Made by a program: the position numbers and the translations under genes
In this document: in pieces, positions 10,612-21,400 of the stretch
Layout of the letters: every line of letters starts with the position of its first letter
Position numbering within the stretch: the stretch's first letter is position 1
The notes under the pieces: model-generated
What the model saw: the letters and a program-made list of their open reading frames with translations, nothing else
What the model was told of the DNA's origin: nothing
Database searches by the model: none
NCBI RefSeq assembly: GCF_001423425.1
Contig: NZ_LMNX01000001.1
Location: 702,970-766,969, forward strand
DNA from: Rhizobium sp. Leaf306
GTDB lineage: Bacteria > Pseudomonadota > Alphaproteobacteria > Rhizobiales > Rhizobiaceae
Length of the DNA stretch: 64,000 nucleotides
Reading direction: 5' to 3'

Positions 10612-12033
10612 ATGAACCGCATCATTCCGCTTATTCTGGCCGTCGCTCTGTTCATGGAGCAGATGGATTCGACCGTCATCGCCACCGCACTTCCCACCAT
10701 CGCCGCCGATCTCGGGGTCAGCCCGATCACGCTGAAACTGGCGCTGACATCCTACATGGTGGCGCTTGCAATGTTCATTCCGCTGAGTGGCTGGATGTCC
10801 GACAAATTCGGGGCAAAGAAGATCTTTCGCCTGGCAATCTGCGTCTTCATTGTGGGCTCGATCCTCTGCGCAATCTCCGAGTCACTGCTGCAGTTCGTGA
10901 TGTCGCGCTTTCTGCAGGGCATGGGCGGTGCAATGATGACGCCGGTCGGCCGTCTCGTGCTGCTGCGGACGACGAAGCGAAGCGAACTTGTTTCCGCCAT
11001 GGCGCTTCTGACGATCCCGGCGCTGGTCGGGCCTTTGACCGGGCCGCCGATCGGCGGTTTCATCACCACCTATTTTTCCTGGCACTGGATCTTCATCATC
11101 AACGTGCCGATCGGCATCGCCGGCGTGATCCTGACCGGCATCTACCTGCCGCACGTGCCGCCGGTGGAAACACCAAAGATGGACTGGTTCGGCTTTCTGC
11201 TGACCTCGGTCGCGGCATCAGGCGTCGTCTTCGGCCTGTCGGTGATCGGCCTGCCGGCGCTGCCGCCGGTCGTCGGCATCACGGCCACGTTTGCCGGCTT
11301 TGCCGCCTGCATTCTCTATTATTTCCATGCCAAGCGGCATCCGTTTCCGGTGCTAAACCTCACGATCTTCAACGACCGGGCTTTCCGTGCCTCCACCACC
11401 GGCGGCACGATGTTTCGCATCGCGACCGGGGCGATCCCCTTCCTGATGCCGCTGATGCTGCAGCTGGGTTTCGGCCTCAATCCGTTTCAGTCCGGCCTCA
11501 TCACCTTCGCCGGCGCGATCGGTGCGCTGACGGTTAAGTTCCTTGCAAGGCGGGTGTTCGCGATGACAGGCTTTCGAACCGCGCTGATCTTTGCCGGCAT
11601 CCTTGGCGCAGCATCGACGGCGGTCAACGGGTTTTTCACCCCGGACACACCCCATATCGTGATCATCGGCGCACTGCTCGCGGCAGGGCTATTCCGCTCC
11701 CTGTTTTTCACAGGTGCCAATGCTCTCGGCTATTCGGAGATTACGGACCAGCAGGCGAGCCAAGCGACGTCCATGGCCTCATTCCTGCAACAGGTGAGCC
11801 TGGCACTCGGCGTCGCGTTTGCAGCCTTCATTCTGGAGATGTCGTCGACATTTTCCGGCAGCCAGCTGGCGCTCGCGGATTTCCATCTCGCGTTCTTTAT
11901 AGTCGCCGCTGTTTCGGTGTTTGCGGTGATCCCGATCCTCAAGCTCGACCCGATGACCGGCGCCGACGTATCGGGACACCGGCGCGGAGTGCGCGTCGGA
12001 CAGGTAGAGCCTACACCGGGAGCCGGCGAGTAA
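10612..12033 (+). CDS. MFS multidrug transporter, DHA2 (14-TM) type
   Basis: 473 residues from the ATG at 10612; a GTG at 10585 would add nine residues. About 14 hydrophobic segments are present. Motif D1-like residues occur in the first helix (EQMDSTVIATALPTIA), a loop 2-3 motif GWMSDKFGAKKIF, and motif C-like GPLTGPPIGGF in helix 5, typical of EmrB/QacA drug:proton antiporters. Its product exports an unknown compound. It ends two bases before the stop of the convergent rlmE gene. An AATTG-N8-CAATT inverted repeat at 10528-10545 upstream might be an operator, but this is speculative. Confidence 0.88.
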   Translation: MNRIIPLILAVALFMEQMDSTVIATALPTIAADLGVSPITLKLALTSYMVALAMFIPLSGWMSDKFGAKKIFRLAICVFIVGSILCAISESLLQFVMSRFLQGMGGAMMTPVGRLVLLRTTKRSELVSAMALLTIPALVGPLTGPPIGGFITTYFSWHWIFIINVPIGIAGVILTGIYLPHVPPVETPKMDWFGFLLTSVAASGVVFGLSVIGLPALPPVVGITATFAGFAACILYYFHAKRHPFPVLNLTIFNDRAFRASTTGGTMFRIATGAIPFLMPLMLQLGFGLNPFQSGLITFAGAIGALTVKFLARRVFAMTGFRTALIFAGILGAASTAVNGFFTPDTPHIVIIGALLAAGLFRSLFFTGANALGYSEITDQQASQATSMASFLQQVSLALGVAFAAFILEMSSTFSGSQLALADFHLAFFIVAAVSVFAVIPILKLDPMTGADVSGHRRGVRVGQVEPTPGAGE

Positions 12034-12035
12034 AC

Positions 12036-12839
12036 TCAGTCCCGGCCGAAGCCCTCGTCGCCCGCCTGTTCCCGCGGATCATCCTGTGCTTCGTCCGCTG
12101 CACCATCGCCGGAATGTTCGCCGCCCGCTTCGTTGGCAAGCCTGTGGGCCTGGCCTTTGAAGTGTTTTGCAAGCAGGAACATTTCCACCGATTCCTGGCG
12201 CGACGAGCCGGGCTTGATATGGATGACCTGCTTGAAGTTCTTCTTGAGCATATCGAGAAGGTCCTTCTCGGTGCCGCCTTGGAAGGTCTTTGCCAAGAAA
12301 TGGCCACCCTCGCCCAGAACCGAGACGGCAAAATGCGCGGCGACTTCACACAGATGCATGGTGCGCAGATGGTCTGTACGGTGGTGGCCGGTGGTCGGTG
12401 CCGCCATGTCGGACAGGACGACATCCGGCGTGCCGCCGATCGCTTCCATCAGCTGGCGCGGCGCGTCGTCATCGAGAAAGTCGAGCTGCAGGATCTTCAC
12501 GCCGGCAAGCGGCGCCATTTCAAGAAAATCGATCGCCGCGACGCGCATATCGTCATCGCTGGACTCAGTGACCTTGGCGGCGATCTGCGACCAGCTGCCG
12601 GGGGCTGCACCCAGATCGATGATGCGGCGCGCGCCTTTCAGCAACTGGTGCTTCTCATCAATCTCCAGAAGCTTGAACGCCGCCCGAGCGCGATAGCCTT
12701 CGAGCTTGGCGCGCTGGACATAGGGATCGTTGATATGGCGCTCCAGCCAGCGGCGTGAAGACGCCTTCAGCTTGCCCTTCTTGACCTTCTGGCCAAGCTT
12801 GCGACCGGTGCGGTTGCCGCCAACGGATGGTTTCGTCAT
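12036..12839 (-). CDS. rlmE: 23S rRNA (uridine-2552-2'-O)-methyltransferase
   Basis: 267 residues. The FtsJ/RrmJ fold is shown by the N-terminal [23 protein letters not shown] region, a lysine in AAFKLLEI near residue 56, and the SAM-binding motif DLGAAPGSW (75-83), followed by VLSDMAAP with the second catalytic aspartate. It methylates U2552 in the A-loop of 23S rRNA. The last 30 residues are an extra acidic/basic tail rich in Gly/Asp/Glu beyond the E. coli length of about 209. Its start codon overlaps the stop of the upstream phosphatase gene as ATGA, so the two are translationally coupled. Confidence 0.94.
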   Translation of the reverse strand: MTKPSVGGNRTGRKLGQKVKKGKLKASSRRWLERHINDPYVQRAKLEGYRARAAFKLLEIDEKHQLLKGARRIIDLGAAPGSWSQIAAKVTESSDDDMRVAAIDFLEMAPLAGVKILQLDFLDDDAPRQLMEAIGGTPDVVLSDMAAPTTGHHRTDHLRTMHLCEVAAHFAVSVLGEGGHFLAKTFQGGTEKDLLDMLKKNFKQVIHIKPGSSRQESVEMFLLAKHFKGQAHRLANEAGGEHSGDGAADEAQDDPREQAGDEGFGRD

Positions 12840-14533
12840 TGCTTGCGTCCCGTTTCCTGCGTCTGCCCGTGGCCTGAATTATTCGTCTGATGGTGGCCCT
12901 GGCCTGAACCGTTGCCTGACCCCTGGCCGAACCTTCGTCCCCTGCCGCGGCGCCAGACACCGTCATCAGCCATCATATCCGTCAAAAGACCTTCGCGCAG
13001 CCCGCGATCGGCAACCCGCATGCGCTGGCTCGGCCAGCGGCGGCGGATCGCTTCGAGGATGGCGCAGCCGGCAAGAACCAGATCGGCCCTGTCAGGACCG
13101 ATGCAGGCATTGGCGGCACGGCCGGCGAAATCCCATGAGAGGAGCTTTGCCTGCATGGCGGAAACCTCGGAATCCGACAGCCAGAGACCATCGACCTTGC
13201 GGCGATCGTAGCGTGGCAGATCGAGATGGACGCCGGCAAGCGTGGTGACCGTGCCGGATGTGCCGATCAGATGAAAGTCCTCGGCACCCTGCTGGTGCGG
13301 GGAACCGATCGGCGGGCAATCGAACTTCGACAGCATGCCCTCGACCTCATCGACCATGCCGGCAAAGACGGCCGGCGTGACATCACGGCCGCCATGGCGT
13401 TCCGACAGCGTCACGACGCCGACCGGCAGCGAGGTCCAGTGGGTAATGTGGTTGGCGAGCCGCGACGAGCGGCTGTCGCCGATGCGGATGACCGCGATTT
13501 CAGACGAACCGCCGCCGATATCAAACAGCACGACGGAGCGGGCCTCGCGACCGACCAGCGACGAGCAGCCGGACACGGCAAGCCGCGCCTCGGTTTCGCG
13601 ATCGATGATTTCGAGCTCGAGCCCGGTTTCCTCAGTGACCCGCGCCAGAAATGCCTCGCCGTTTTCGGCAGCGCGGCAGGCTTCGGTGGCAATCAGCCGC
13701 ATGCGGCGGATCGGCCGGTGCGCAAGTTTCGACGCGCACACGCGCAAGGCATCGACGGCGCGATCCATCGCTTCCGTCGACAGGCGACCGCTTGCAGCCA
13801 GCCCCTCGCCCAGACGGACAATGCGCGAAAACGCGTCGATGACCCGGAACTGGCCCGGCCGCGTCGGCTGGGCGATCAGGAGACGGCAATTGTTGGTGCC
13901 GAGATCAAGGGCTGCATAGAGTTCGTCGCGGAAGCCTGCGAACTTGTCGGCGCCGGGAGAACCATGGATTTCATGCCCGAGCGCCGCATAACCGGCGTGG
14001 CCTGCGGCCGAAACCGTCTTGGCGGTGACGAGCGGTCCCTGCTTGGCCTGCGTCAGCGGCCGACCCTGCGGGCCCCGACCGGCACGCTTCTTCTTGCGGC
14101 TCTGATTGCGATCCTGCTGCGGGCCCTGCTGGCGCGGCTGCTTTCCGACCGGCTTCGCGTCACCGCGCAAGCCTTCGCCCGCCGACGCATCAGCACCAAT
14201 CGGTCGATCGCCACTCTCCGCAGATGGATTCGGCGCATGTGCGGAGTTCTCCGTGACCGCGGAGCGCGAACGGGAGCGACGGCGCTTGCGCTTGCGCGGA
14301 TGCGGTGAGCCCGGCTCTGGCCGCCCTCCGTCGGACGTGCCACCATCCGGTTTCATGCCGTGCGAGCGTCCGGCCTGGCCGGCCTTTTCAGCCGGGCTTG
14401 CGTGCGCCATCAACGCCGCGTCACGGTCTTTGCCGTTTCGCTTCGCCTTGCGGCGCCGGGAGTTCTTGACATCCCTGCGCAGTTCCGCCGACGCCCCGCC
14501 TTCCGGCGGCTTTCCGCCGCTATCGGGGTTCAT
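12836..14533 (-). CDS. Ppx/GppA family phosphatase with long N-terminal extension
   Basis: 565 residues from the ATG at 14533; a GTG one codon upstream is also possible. The ASKHA phosphatase core begins near residue 205 with [16 protein letters not shown] (phosphate-1 loop) and continues with DIGGGSSE (phosphate-2). Family members hydrolyse polyphosphate (exopolyphosphatase) or pppGpp. The first 200 residues are a low-complexity region rich in Arg, Lys, Gly and Gln (for example [12 protein letters not shown]), and the last 35 residues are Gly/Gln/His-rich; both look disordered and could bind RNA or polyphosphate. Which substrate this one uses cannot be told. It is coupled to rlmE by a 4-base overlap. 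Confidence 0.88.
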   Translation of the reverse strand: MNPDSGGKPPEGGASAELRRDVKNSRRRKAKRNGKDRDAALMAHASPAEKAGQAGRSHGMKPDGGTSDGGRPEPGSPHPRKRKRRRSRSRSAVTENSAHAPNPSAESGDRPIGADASAGEGLRGDAKPVGKQPRQQGPQQDRNQSRKKKRAGRGPQGRPLTQAKQGPLVTAKTVSAAGHAGYAALGHEIHGSPGADKFAGFRDELYAALDLGTNNCRLLIAQPTRPGQFRVIDAFSRIVRLGEGLAASGRLSTEAMDRAVDALRVCASKLAHRPIRRMRLIATEACRAAENGEAFLARVTEETGLELEIIDRETEARLAVSGCSSLVGREARSVVLFDIGGGSSEIAVIRIGDSRSSRLANHITHWTSLPVGVVTLSERHGGRDVTPAVFAGMVDEVEGMLSKFDCPPIGSPHQQGAEDFHLIGTSGTVTTLAGVHLDLPRYDRRKVDGLWLSDSEVSAMQAKLLSWDFAGRAANACIGPDRADLVLAGCAILEAIRRRWPSQRMRVADRGLREGLLTDMMADDGVWRRGRGRRFGQGSGNGSGQGHHQTNNSGHGQTQETGRKQ

Positions 14534-14697
14534 CACTTTATAAGTCCATCTCGCCGCGCAACACTTTGAAGCATGCAGCTGGCGTCTGATCGTTTCGTTG
14601 ACCTGAAGATAACAGCCTCAGGCGCATTCGCCAACGGCTTTTTAGGGCGCGGCAAGCAGGACCAAAAATGATGTCGATTTTTTTTCACAAAGGGTAT

Positions 14698-14725
14698 TTG
14701 CAAGCGCCAAGTGTTTGGTTATAAG
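14698..14725 (+). promoter_or_regulatory. Likely promoter of tRNA-Gln
   Basis: TTGCAA (14698-14703) and TATAAG (14720-14725) are spaced by 16 bases, placing a start point about 30 bases before the tRNA. An AT-rich T-tract lies just upstream at about 14678-14685. This is inference from consensus only. Confidence 0.5.
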
Positions 14726-14760
14726 CGCCGCACACCGATGAGCCACAAGGCTTTTCCTGC

Positions 14761-14834
14761 TGGGGAATAGTTCAACGGTAGAACGACGGACTCTGACTCC
14801 GTTAATCTTGGTTCGAATCCAGGTTCCCCAGCCA
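14761..14834 (+). tRNA. tRNA-Gln (anticodon CUG)
   Basis: A 74-base cloverleaf with an encoded CCA. The acceptor arms TGGGGAA (14761-14767) and TTCCCCA (14824-14830) pair, with discriminator G. The anticodon loop CTCTGAC gives CTG, which reads the glutamine codon CAG. The T-arm contains GGTTCGAATCC. It is encoded alone with accessory-looking genes downstream. Confidence 0.95.
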
Positions 14835-15212
14835 ATTCTCCCCGACAACAATCGCGGTCGTTTCAAAACTCTCAGCGCCAATGGTGTCGCGTTTGGTTGC
14901 GCGTCATTTCTCGGTATTACTTCGCAGCTTCAACTCGTCCACGCGACGACTGCCCGAGAGACCGTCCGGCAATTGGGAACAATGTCCTAGCGCAACTTCG
15001 AAAAGAGCCTATTGCCAGCAAACTCCGTGAGCAGTTCAACCGGTCATGACCCGAGCAGATCTCACTGTCGATAATCCGAATTTGCCGCGCATGGAACAAG
15101 CCCCACATGTACGGGTATCTACGTACCAAATCGAGACGATTTGAGTGTTTGATATAGCGCTTTTCTTAATAGGCAGATGCTAATTCAGAAGGTCTGAATC
15201 TAGGGTACAGCA
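14835..15212. other. Intergenic stretch with no recognisable gene
   Basis: 378 bases between tRNA-Gln and the diguanylate cyclase gene. Open frames here are short and have no family resemblance. The only structure seen is a small perfect hairpin, CAAATCG-AGA-CGATTTG, at 15127-15143, in a locally AT-rich segment that may belong to the promoter of the next gene. Confidence 0.6.
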
Positions 15213-15965
15213 TTGCCGTTCGTCCACCTTATCCGTCAAGAGACTTCGAGACTGCGTGTGTTTGCAGGAACACTGCTTGGCACAGCTCTTTGCGTTGTCG
15301 CCGCAGTATTGGCGGACTCGTTTAATTTCGCGGAGATGTCGCAGGATCATTTTCGTCGCGCACTCGCGACAGACATCCTGCTCCCGACCCTGATCGGCGG
15401 GCCTTTCTTTTACTTTCTGCTGGAGAAGATCCGGCAACTCGCCGTGGCCAAGGTGGAGCTGCAGCGGCTTGCTTCGACAGACAGTCTTACCGCCGTGCTT
15501 AGCCGCGGTGCATTCGAAATGCTGGTCGAAGCCTATCTGGAAAGAGCGCGGGCGGGATCGCTTCCGCAAACGGGATCGTTTCTGATCGTTGATGCGGATC
15601 ATTTCAAGGCAATCAATGACAGTCACGGGCATCAGGCGGGTGACCAGGCCCTGAAGTTGATTGCTGGGGCTATCAAGGAAACTCTGTCGCCGGCAGATCT
15701 TGTCGGACGCGTCGGCGGCGAAGAGTTCGCCGTCTTCCTGCCGGCTGTTGTCGATGACACGGCGTCGCGCACGGCCGAGCTGATAAGACAGAGGATCCGC
15801 GCACTGCCCTTCCCCAGGGACGTTGGCGAAGGGCTGCTGTCGGTCAGCATCGGCGGGGCCACCTTCCGCGAAAACACCAGTTACGAAGAACTGTTCAAGA
15901 CGGCAGATCGCCGTCTGTACGAGGCAAAGGCGTCAGGCCGCAACCTTGTGAGAATGTCAATTTAA
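15213..15965 (+). CDS. Membrane-anchored diguanylate cyclase (GGDEF)
   Basis: 250 residues starting at TTG 15213; an in-frame stop at 15201 rules out earlier starts and AGGG lies seven bases upstream. Two hydrophobic segments (about 15-36 and 52-70) anchor it in the inner membrane. The GGDEF domain (about 84-250) has the active motif GGEEF at 168-172 and metal/substrate residues in DADHFKAIND. The RxxD inhibitory site expected five residues before the motif is absent (SPAD), so product feedback is probably lost. It should make c-di-GMP from two GTP. The c-di-GMP hydrolase-type gene follows 48 bases later. Confidence 0.9.
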   Translation: MPFVHLIRQETSRLRVFAGTLLGTALCVVAAVLADSFNFAEMSQDHFRRALATDILLPTLIGGPFFYFLLEKIRQLAVAKVELQRLASTDSLTAVLSRGAFEMLVEAYLERARAGSLPQTGSFLIVDADHFKAINDSHGHQAGDQALKLIAGAIKETLSPADLVGRVGGEEFAVFLPAVVDDTASRTAELIRQRIRALPFPRDVGEGLLSVSIGGATFRENTSYEELFKTADRRLYEAKASGRNLVRMSI

Positions 15966-16013
15966 ACGCCGTCCCAACTTTATCCCGAAAAGACATTACG
16001 ACTGAGATATTAC

Positions 16014-17780
16014 ATGAAAACCAATGAGGAAATCCGTCTCGCCGCTCTGCACTCTTTGAAATTGCTCGATACGCCAGCAAGTGAGAGCTTCGACCGTATC
16101 ACGCGCATGGCGAGCCAGATATTCGACCTGCCGATCGCGGCCATATCGCTAACCGATTCCGACAGGCAGTGGTTCAAGGCGCGTGTCGGGGTGGAGCACC
16201 AGTCTATTCCACGAGACAAGGCGCCCTGTGCGGCAGTGGCCGAGAGTACCGAACTTCTCGTCGTTCCGGACCTGTCCAAGGATGCGCACTACCACGACAG
16301 TGTCCTTGCAAAGACAGGTGTGCGTTTTTACGCGGGAGCACCGCTCACGACGCGCGAGGGGCATTGTCTCGGCGCCTTGTGTGTCCTTGGAGCCGAGCCG
16401 CGTGAGACCACCGAAAACGAGATTGCCAGTCTCCAGGACCTTGCGGCAATGGTGATGGCCCAGATCGAACTGCAACATGCGTATGGCAGGATCGAACCGG
16501 TCAGCGGGCTTCCCAATCGTACCCAGTTTTCCGAGGACGTGAGCGACCTTCTCAGAGGACCGGCCTGGCGGACGGCCTATACCGGTGTCCTGATCGATCT
16601 TGCCGAGACGCGGCAGCTTGACGACCTTTCCCGCGTGATGGGAACAGCCGAAATCGATGCGAAAGTGCGCGATGCCGCACAGCGGCTCAGAGCGATCGTT
16701 GGCGGCAAAACAACACTTTATCACGTCTCCACGACGCAGTTTGCGTTCATAAGGGACAGAAATATCGCAGGCCTCGACTGCATGGTTTACCTCAGACAGC
16801 TGCTGGGTGACCTGGACGACGAGTCGGACCTCAGATTTCTGATGACGCCGGCAATCGGCGTCGCGCCGCTCAAACCCGACACCACGCCGTCGGATTTCCT
16901 GCGTGCCATGAGCAGCGCAGCGCAGGACGCTCGTCTGACAGCGACACATGTCGCGGTCTTTTCACAGGCCAGTGACGATCGCTACCAGCGGAGTTTCCGT
17001 CTGCTGCAGGATTTCGACAACGCCCTTCAAGGCAGCGATCAGCTATCGATCGTGTTCCAGCCGCGTGTCAGTTTGCCGGATGGCCATTGCGTCGGAGCAG
17101 AAGTCCTCCTGCGCTGGCTCCATCCGGAACTGGGAGCCATCTCCCCCGGCGAATTCGCTCCCATCATCGAGCAGTCTCCACATATAGGCAAGATGACCGC
17201 GTGGGTTCTGGATGCCGCTCTGCGCGAAGCCGGCAACCTGAAATCCAGGGGGGTAATCGTTCCGGTATCGGTCAATATCTCGGCGGCAAACCTCGATGAA
17301 CCGGACTTTGTCCAACGGGTGCAACTGTCCCTCTTGAGACATGGTATCCGGCCGGCGATGCTGGAGCTGGAGGTCACCGAAAGCGCGATCATGAAGGACG
17401 CGGCAAACGCGCTGGCGAAGTTGCAGGCGCTTTCCGATGGCGGGGTCCGACTATCGATCGACGACTTCGGCACGGGCTACAGCAGCCTGTCCTATCTCCA
17501 GACCTTGCCGACCACCGTGGTCAAGATCGATCAATCCTTTATCCGCAGCATGGATGATGGCTTTCGCGAAACCAATCTCGTCAGATCGATGATCCAGCTG
17601 TCGCACGACCTGGGCTACCAGGTCGTGGCGGAAGGGGTGGAGACGACCGAGGCGGCCGAGGCTTTGAGCAAGATGGGTTGTGATGAAGCGCAGGGGTATC
17701 TTTTTGCAAAGCCGCTGTCGCCAGCCGCATTCGAAGAATGGTTCTTCGAGAGAAAAATAGAACACCAGATCGCATGCTGA
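16014..17780 (+). CDS. GAF / degenerate GGDEF / EAL protein (c-di-GMP phosphodiesterase)
   Basis: 588 residues, no signal peptide or membrane span. An N-terminal GAF sensor domain (about 15-150) is followed by a degenerate GGDEF-like region (about 155-320) with no GGDEF motif, then an EAL domain (about 335-580). The EAL motif reads EVLLRW with the key glutamate at 363, and the other catalytic sets NISA, ELEVTES, DDFGTGYSS, KIDQSFI and EGVET are intact, so hydrolysis of c-di-GMP to pGpG is expected. It follows the diguanylate cyclase gene on the same strand, suggesting paired synthesis and breakdown under separate sensors. Confidence 0.9.
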   Translation: MKTNEEIRLAALHSLKLLDTPASESFDRITRMASQIFDLPIAAISLTDSDRQWFKARVGVEHQSIPRDKAPCAAVAESTELLVVPDLSKDAHYHDSVLAKTGVRFYAGAPLTTREGHCLGALCVLGAEPRETTENEIASLQDLAAMVMAQIELQHAYGRIEPVSGLPNRTQFSEDVSDLLRGPAWRTAYTGVLIDLAETRQLDDLSRVMGTAEIDAKVRDAAQRLRAIVGGKTTLYHVSTTQFAFIRDRNIAGLDCMVYLRQLLGDLDDESDLRFLMTPAIGVAPLKPDTTPSDFLRAMSSAAQDARLTATHVAVFSQASDDRYQRSFRLLQDFDNALQGSDQLSIVFQPRVSLPDGHCVGAEVLLRWLHPELGAISPGEFAPIIEQSPHIGKMTAWVLDAALREAGNLKSRGVIVPVSVNISAANLDEPDFVQRVQLSLLRHGIRPAMLELEVTESAIMKDAANALAKLQALSDGGVRLSIDDFGTGYSSLSYLQTLPTTVVKIDQSFIRSMDDGFRETNLVRSMIQLSHDLGYQVVAEGVETTEAAEALSKMGCDEAQGYLFAKPLSPAAFEEWFFERKIEHQIAC

Positions 17781-17864
17781 TCCGATAGGCTGCCGGCACG
17801 AGAAACAGACGATGTCGAATTTCCAACGCGCATCGTGTTTCAAGCGTGTCGGCTCTGCCGGAAG

Positions 17865-18170
17865 CTAGATCAAGGTCGATGATTTCAAGACGCTGAAGCT
17901 GTTGTCATGGTGCAATGCTATGACGCCTTCATGTTCCAGGGCGTAGAGCGCGTTCAGAAGTTCGTTTCTTGAATATCCGGTAGTCGCGGGCGTGTTCGCG
18001 ATCGTCCCGAACTTGACCTGCGATGGCGGCCTGACCCGCAACCGTCTTAAAACATCCGTCACGGCATTGACGACTTCGATACGTGATTTCACGATAGCGG
18101 GCCTCCGGAGAACGGTCATCCCATAATCCGTTCTGTCTTCAACAACACCGGAGGGCTGACTTTGATCCAT
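17865..18170 (-). CDS. Hypothetical small protein, possible winged-helix
   Basis: 101 residues from the ATG at 18170; the frame continues upstream to 18254, so the start is uncertain and no good ribosome site is visible. The C-terminal half (SRNELLNALYALEHEGVIAL) has the look of a winged helix-turn-helix, with a recognition-like helix and a hydrophobic wing. I do not recognise a family, so a DNA-binding role is only a guess. It is convergent with the EAL gene and lies 100 bases from a seven-copy ATGGA repeat. The region has lower coding character than its neighbours. Confidence 0.4.
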   Translation of the reverse strand: MDQSQPSGVVEDRTDYGMTVLRRPAIVKSRIEVVNAVTDVLRRLRVRPPSQVKFGTIANTPATTGYSRNELLNALYALEHEGVIALHHDNSFSVLKSSTLI

Positions 18171-18269
18171 CAAAAAGACATATCGTGAGCATGCGCCCTC
18201 TCCCGCATGCGCCTGGTCTACGCTGTCAAGCGGGCATAGCGCCGACGCTATCAACGTCCGCAGTCAGTC

Positions 18270-18304
18270 ATGGAATGGAATGGAATGGAATGGAATGGAA
18301 TGGA
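18270..18304. repeat. Pentanucleotide tandem repeat (ATGGA)7
   Basis: Seven perfect copies of ATGGA run without interruption, ending in TGAC. The unit of five is not a multiple of three, so copy-number change would shift any reading frame through it. It lies in a 270-base gap between the small hypothetical gene and dnaE2. Confidence 0.95.
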
Positions 18305-18441
18305 TGACACGGACGAATTCGTGCGGATACGCAACCCGCCGCTCCAACCCTGTGAGGGAAGCCGTAACCGGCTGGAGCACAGGCAAAACGGGACAGACTT
18401 GAGAGCAATATCAACAACGCTGTCTTTGACATCCTTGCCGG

Positions 18442-21400
18442 TCAATGGAAGTTTCTCGACTTGACCTTGAGCGTGTCGATGTGGAGATCCGGGATATAGA
18501 TGTCGCGCGTCGGGATGACAGGCTTCGGATTGTCGCGGGGATCAGGCCCGCTGCCATGTTTGGCTCCGTCGCCACGGCCGTACGGCAAGGGGAAGTCGCC
18601 GCCAAGCTCGCCGAGACTGGAGAGATCGCCGGAAAAGTCGAACAGGCGCTGGGCGACCAGATGCACGACCTCGCCTTCGCGCTGTATCCTGCCATGGATC
18701 GCCATCATCGAAGCCGACATGACGATCCGGCGCTGCTTCTCGAATAGCGAGGGCCAGACGACGGCATTGACGACGCCCGTCTCATCTTCGAGCGTCAGGA
18801 ACATCACGCCTTTGGCGCTACCAGGCTTCTGACGCACGAGGACGAGGCCCGCCGTCCAGAGCCAGCGGCCGTCGCGCTCACCCATCGCTTCGGCGCAGGT
18901 GACGATCCGCTTTTTCTTCAGTTCCGGACGCAGGAAAGACACAGGATGCGACCTCAAGCTGAGGCCCGTATGGGAATAGTCCTCAACGACTTCCCTGCCC
19001 TCTTTCATCGACTTGAGCGACACGTCGGGTTCCTGCATCTCGGCAACGACCCTTGCTTCACGCTTTGCGGCTGCCGCCCATAGTTCCAGCGGCTCGTCGC
19101 GCAGCGCCTTGATGTCCCAGAGCGCTTGACGCCGTTCCAGCTTCAACGACGGTAGGAAGGCATCGGCCTCTGCCAGCTTGACCAGCGACGCTGTCGGCAC
19201 GCCGGATCGCCGCCACATGTCGTCGGCACTCTCGAAAGGCTGGTCAACACGGGCAAGAACAATTCTGGCAGCATTATTCAGCGGCAGCCCCTTTACCATG
19301 CGCATACCGAGCCGAACCGCAAAGCGGCCGGGCCTTCCGGTCTCCTCCATCGTGCAGTCCCAGCGAGACCGATTGACACAGACAGGCCGGACCTCCACCC
19401 CGTGGTTGCGGGCATCGGTGACGATCTGGGCAACGCTATAGAACCCCATGGGCTGGGAGTTGAGGAGAGCGGCGCAGAAGATATCCGGATGATGGCACTT
19501 CATCCAGGAACTGGCATAGGCGATGAGGGCGAACGAAGCTGCATGGCTTTCCGGAAAGCCATAGGAGCCGAAGCCTTCCAGCTGGCTGAACGTCCGCTCC
19601 GCGAAGTCTTGAGAGTAGCCGTTCTTGACCATGCCGTTGACGAGCTTCTCCTTGAACCTCGACACGCCGCCCGTAAACTTGAAAGTCGCCATGGCCCGAC
19701 GCAGCTGGTCCGCCTCGCCTGCACTGAAACCCGCACAGACCATGGCAACCTTCATGGCGCTCTCCTGGAAGAGCGGGACGCCGAGCGTCTTGCCAAGCAC
19801 CGCCTCGAGCTCCGGCGTTGGATACTCCACCTTCTCCTTGCCCTCCCGCCGACGCAGATAGGGATGCACCATGTCGCCCTGGATCGGGCCAGGGCGGACG
19901 ATGGCGACCTGAACCACGAGATCATAGAAGGTGCGTGGCTTGAGCCTTGGCAGCATCGCCATCTGGGCGCGGCTTTCGATCTGGAAGGTACCAAGCGTAT
20001 CCGCCTTGCGGATCATCGCGTAGGTCTTCGGATCCTCCTGCGGAACGTCTGCCAGACCCATGGCCTCGTTCTTGTACTCCGCCAGCAGCTCGAAGGAGCG
20101 GGCCATGCAGGACAGCATGCCAAGCGCCAGCACATCCACCTTCATGAACTTCAACGCGTCGATATCGTCCTTGTCCCATTCCACCACCTGGCGGTCATCC
20201 ATGGCGGCGGGCTCGATGGGGACAAGATCATCCAGCCTGTCCTGCGTCAGCACGAAGCCGCCTGGATGCTGGCCCAAATGGCGCGGCGCTCCCATGAGCT
20301 GCGAGGCAAGGTCGAGCGCCAGACGCAGCCGGTAGTCGGACGCGTTCATGTTGTTTTCTTTAAGCTGCTTTTCGCCGATGCCATCCTTCGACCAGCCCCA
20401 GACGCCGGAGGTCAGTTGACCGATCAGGTCTTCGGGCAGGCCGAGCGCCTTGCCCACATCGCGTAGCGCACCCTTGGTTCGGTAGCGGGTGACAGTGGAG
20501 CAGAGGGCGGAGCGCGAGCGGCCATAGGTTTCGTATATCCACTGGATGACCTCCTCGCGCCGGTTATGCTCGAAGTCGACGTCGATATCCGGCGGCTCGT
20601 TACGCTCCATCGAAACGAAGCGCTCGAACAGGAGGTCTCCTGTTTCCGGGTTGATGCTGGTGATCCCGAGGCAATAGCAGACGGCGGAGTTGGCAGCTGA
20701 CCCTCTGCCCTGACAGAGGATGTTCCTGGAGCGGGCAAAGCGGACGATGGAAAAGACGGTGAGGAAGTACGCAGCGTAGTTCATCTTCCGGATCAGGTCG
20801 AGTTCGTGCAGGATCGCCTTGCGGACCTTGTCGGGAATGCCTTCCGGGTAGCGTGCCGCCGCACCTTCCCAGGCGAACTTGGCCAGCGACTGCTGGGCGT
20901 CGAGCCCTGGCACAATTGCCTCTTCAGGATACTGGTACTGCAGCTCGCTCATGTCGAAACGGCAACGCTCGACGATCTCGCGGCTTCTTGCGAGAGCTTC
21001 GGGATAGTCGACAAACAAGCGGTGCATCTCCTCCGGCGCCTTGAGGAAGCGGTCAGCATGCCGCTCCCGGTCAAAGCCGACGCTGTCGATGGTGGTGCGG
21101 TTGCGGATGCAGGTGACGATGTCCTGAAGCTGTCGGCGGCCGGGCTCGTGGAAGAGCACATCGTTGGTCACCACCGTCTTCACCTTGTGACGCTGCGCCA
21201 TGTTCGACAGATCATGCAACCGCAGCCGGTCGTTCGGACGCCGCCGCAGGCAGAGCGAGACATAGGCGCGGTCACCAAAGACTGCGGCCACCTTGCGGAG
21301 CTGACCCGCATAGATATCGTCCGCCTCATCCGGAATGAGGATCGCGATGAGGCCCTCGCTATAGGCCTCGACATCAGCAAGGTCGAGAACGCACTTGGCC

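Noticed and set aside
18270..18464. Short open frame running through the ATGGA repeat
   Set aside because: The translated repeat gives an MEWNG pattern with no credible ribosome site and no likeness to known proteins.
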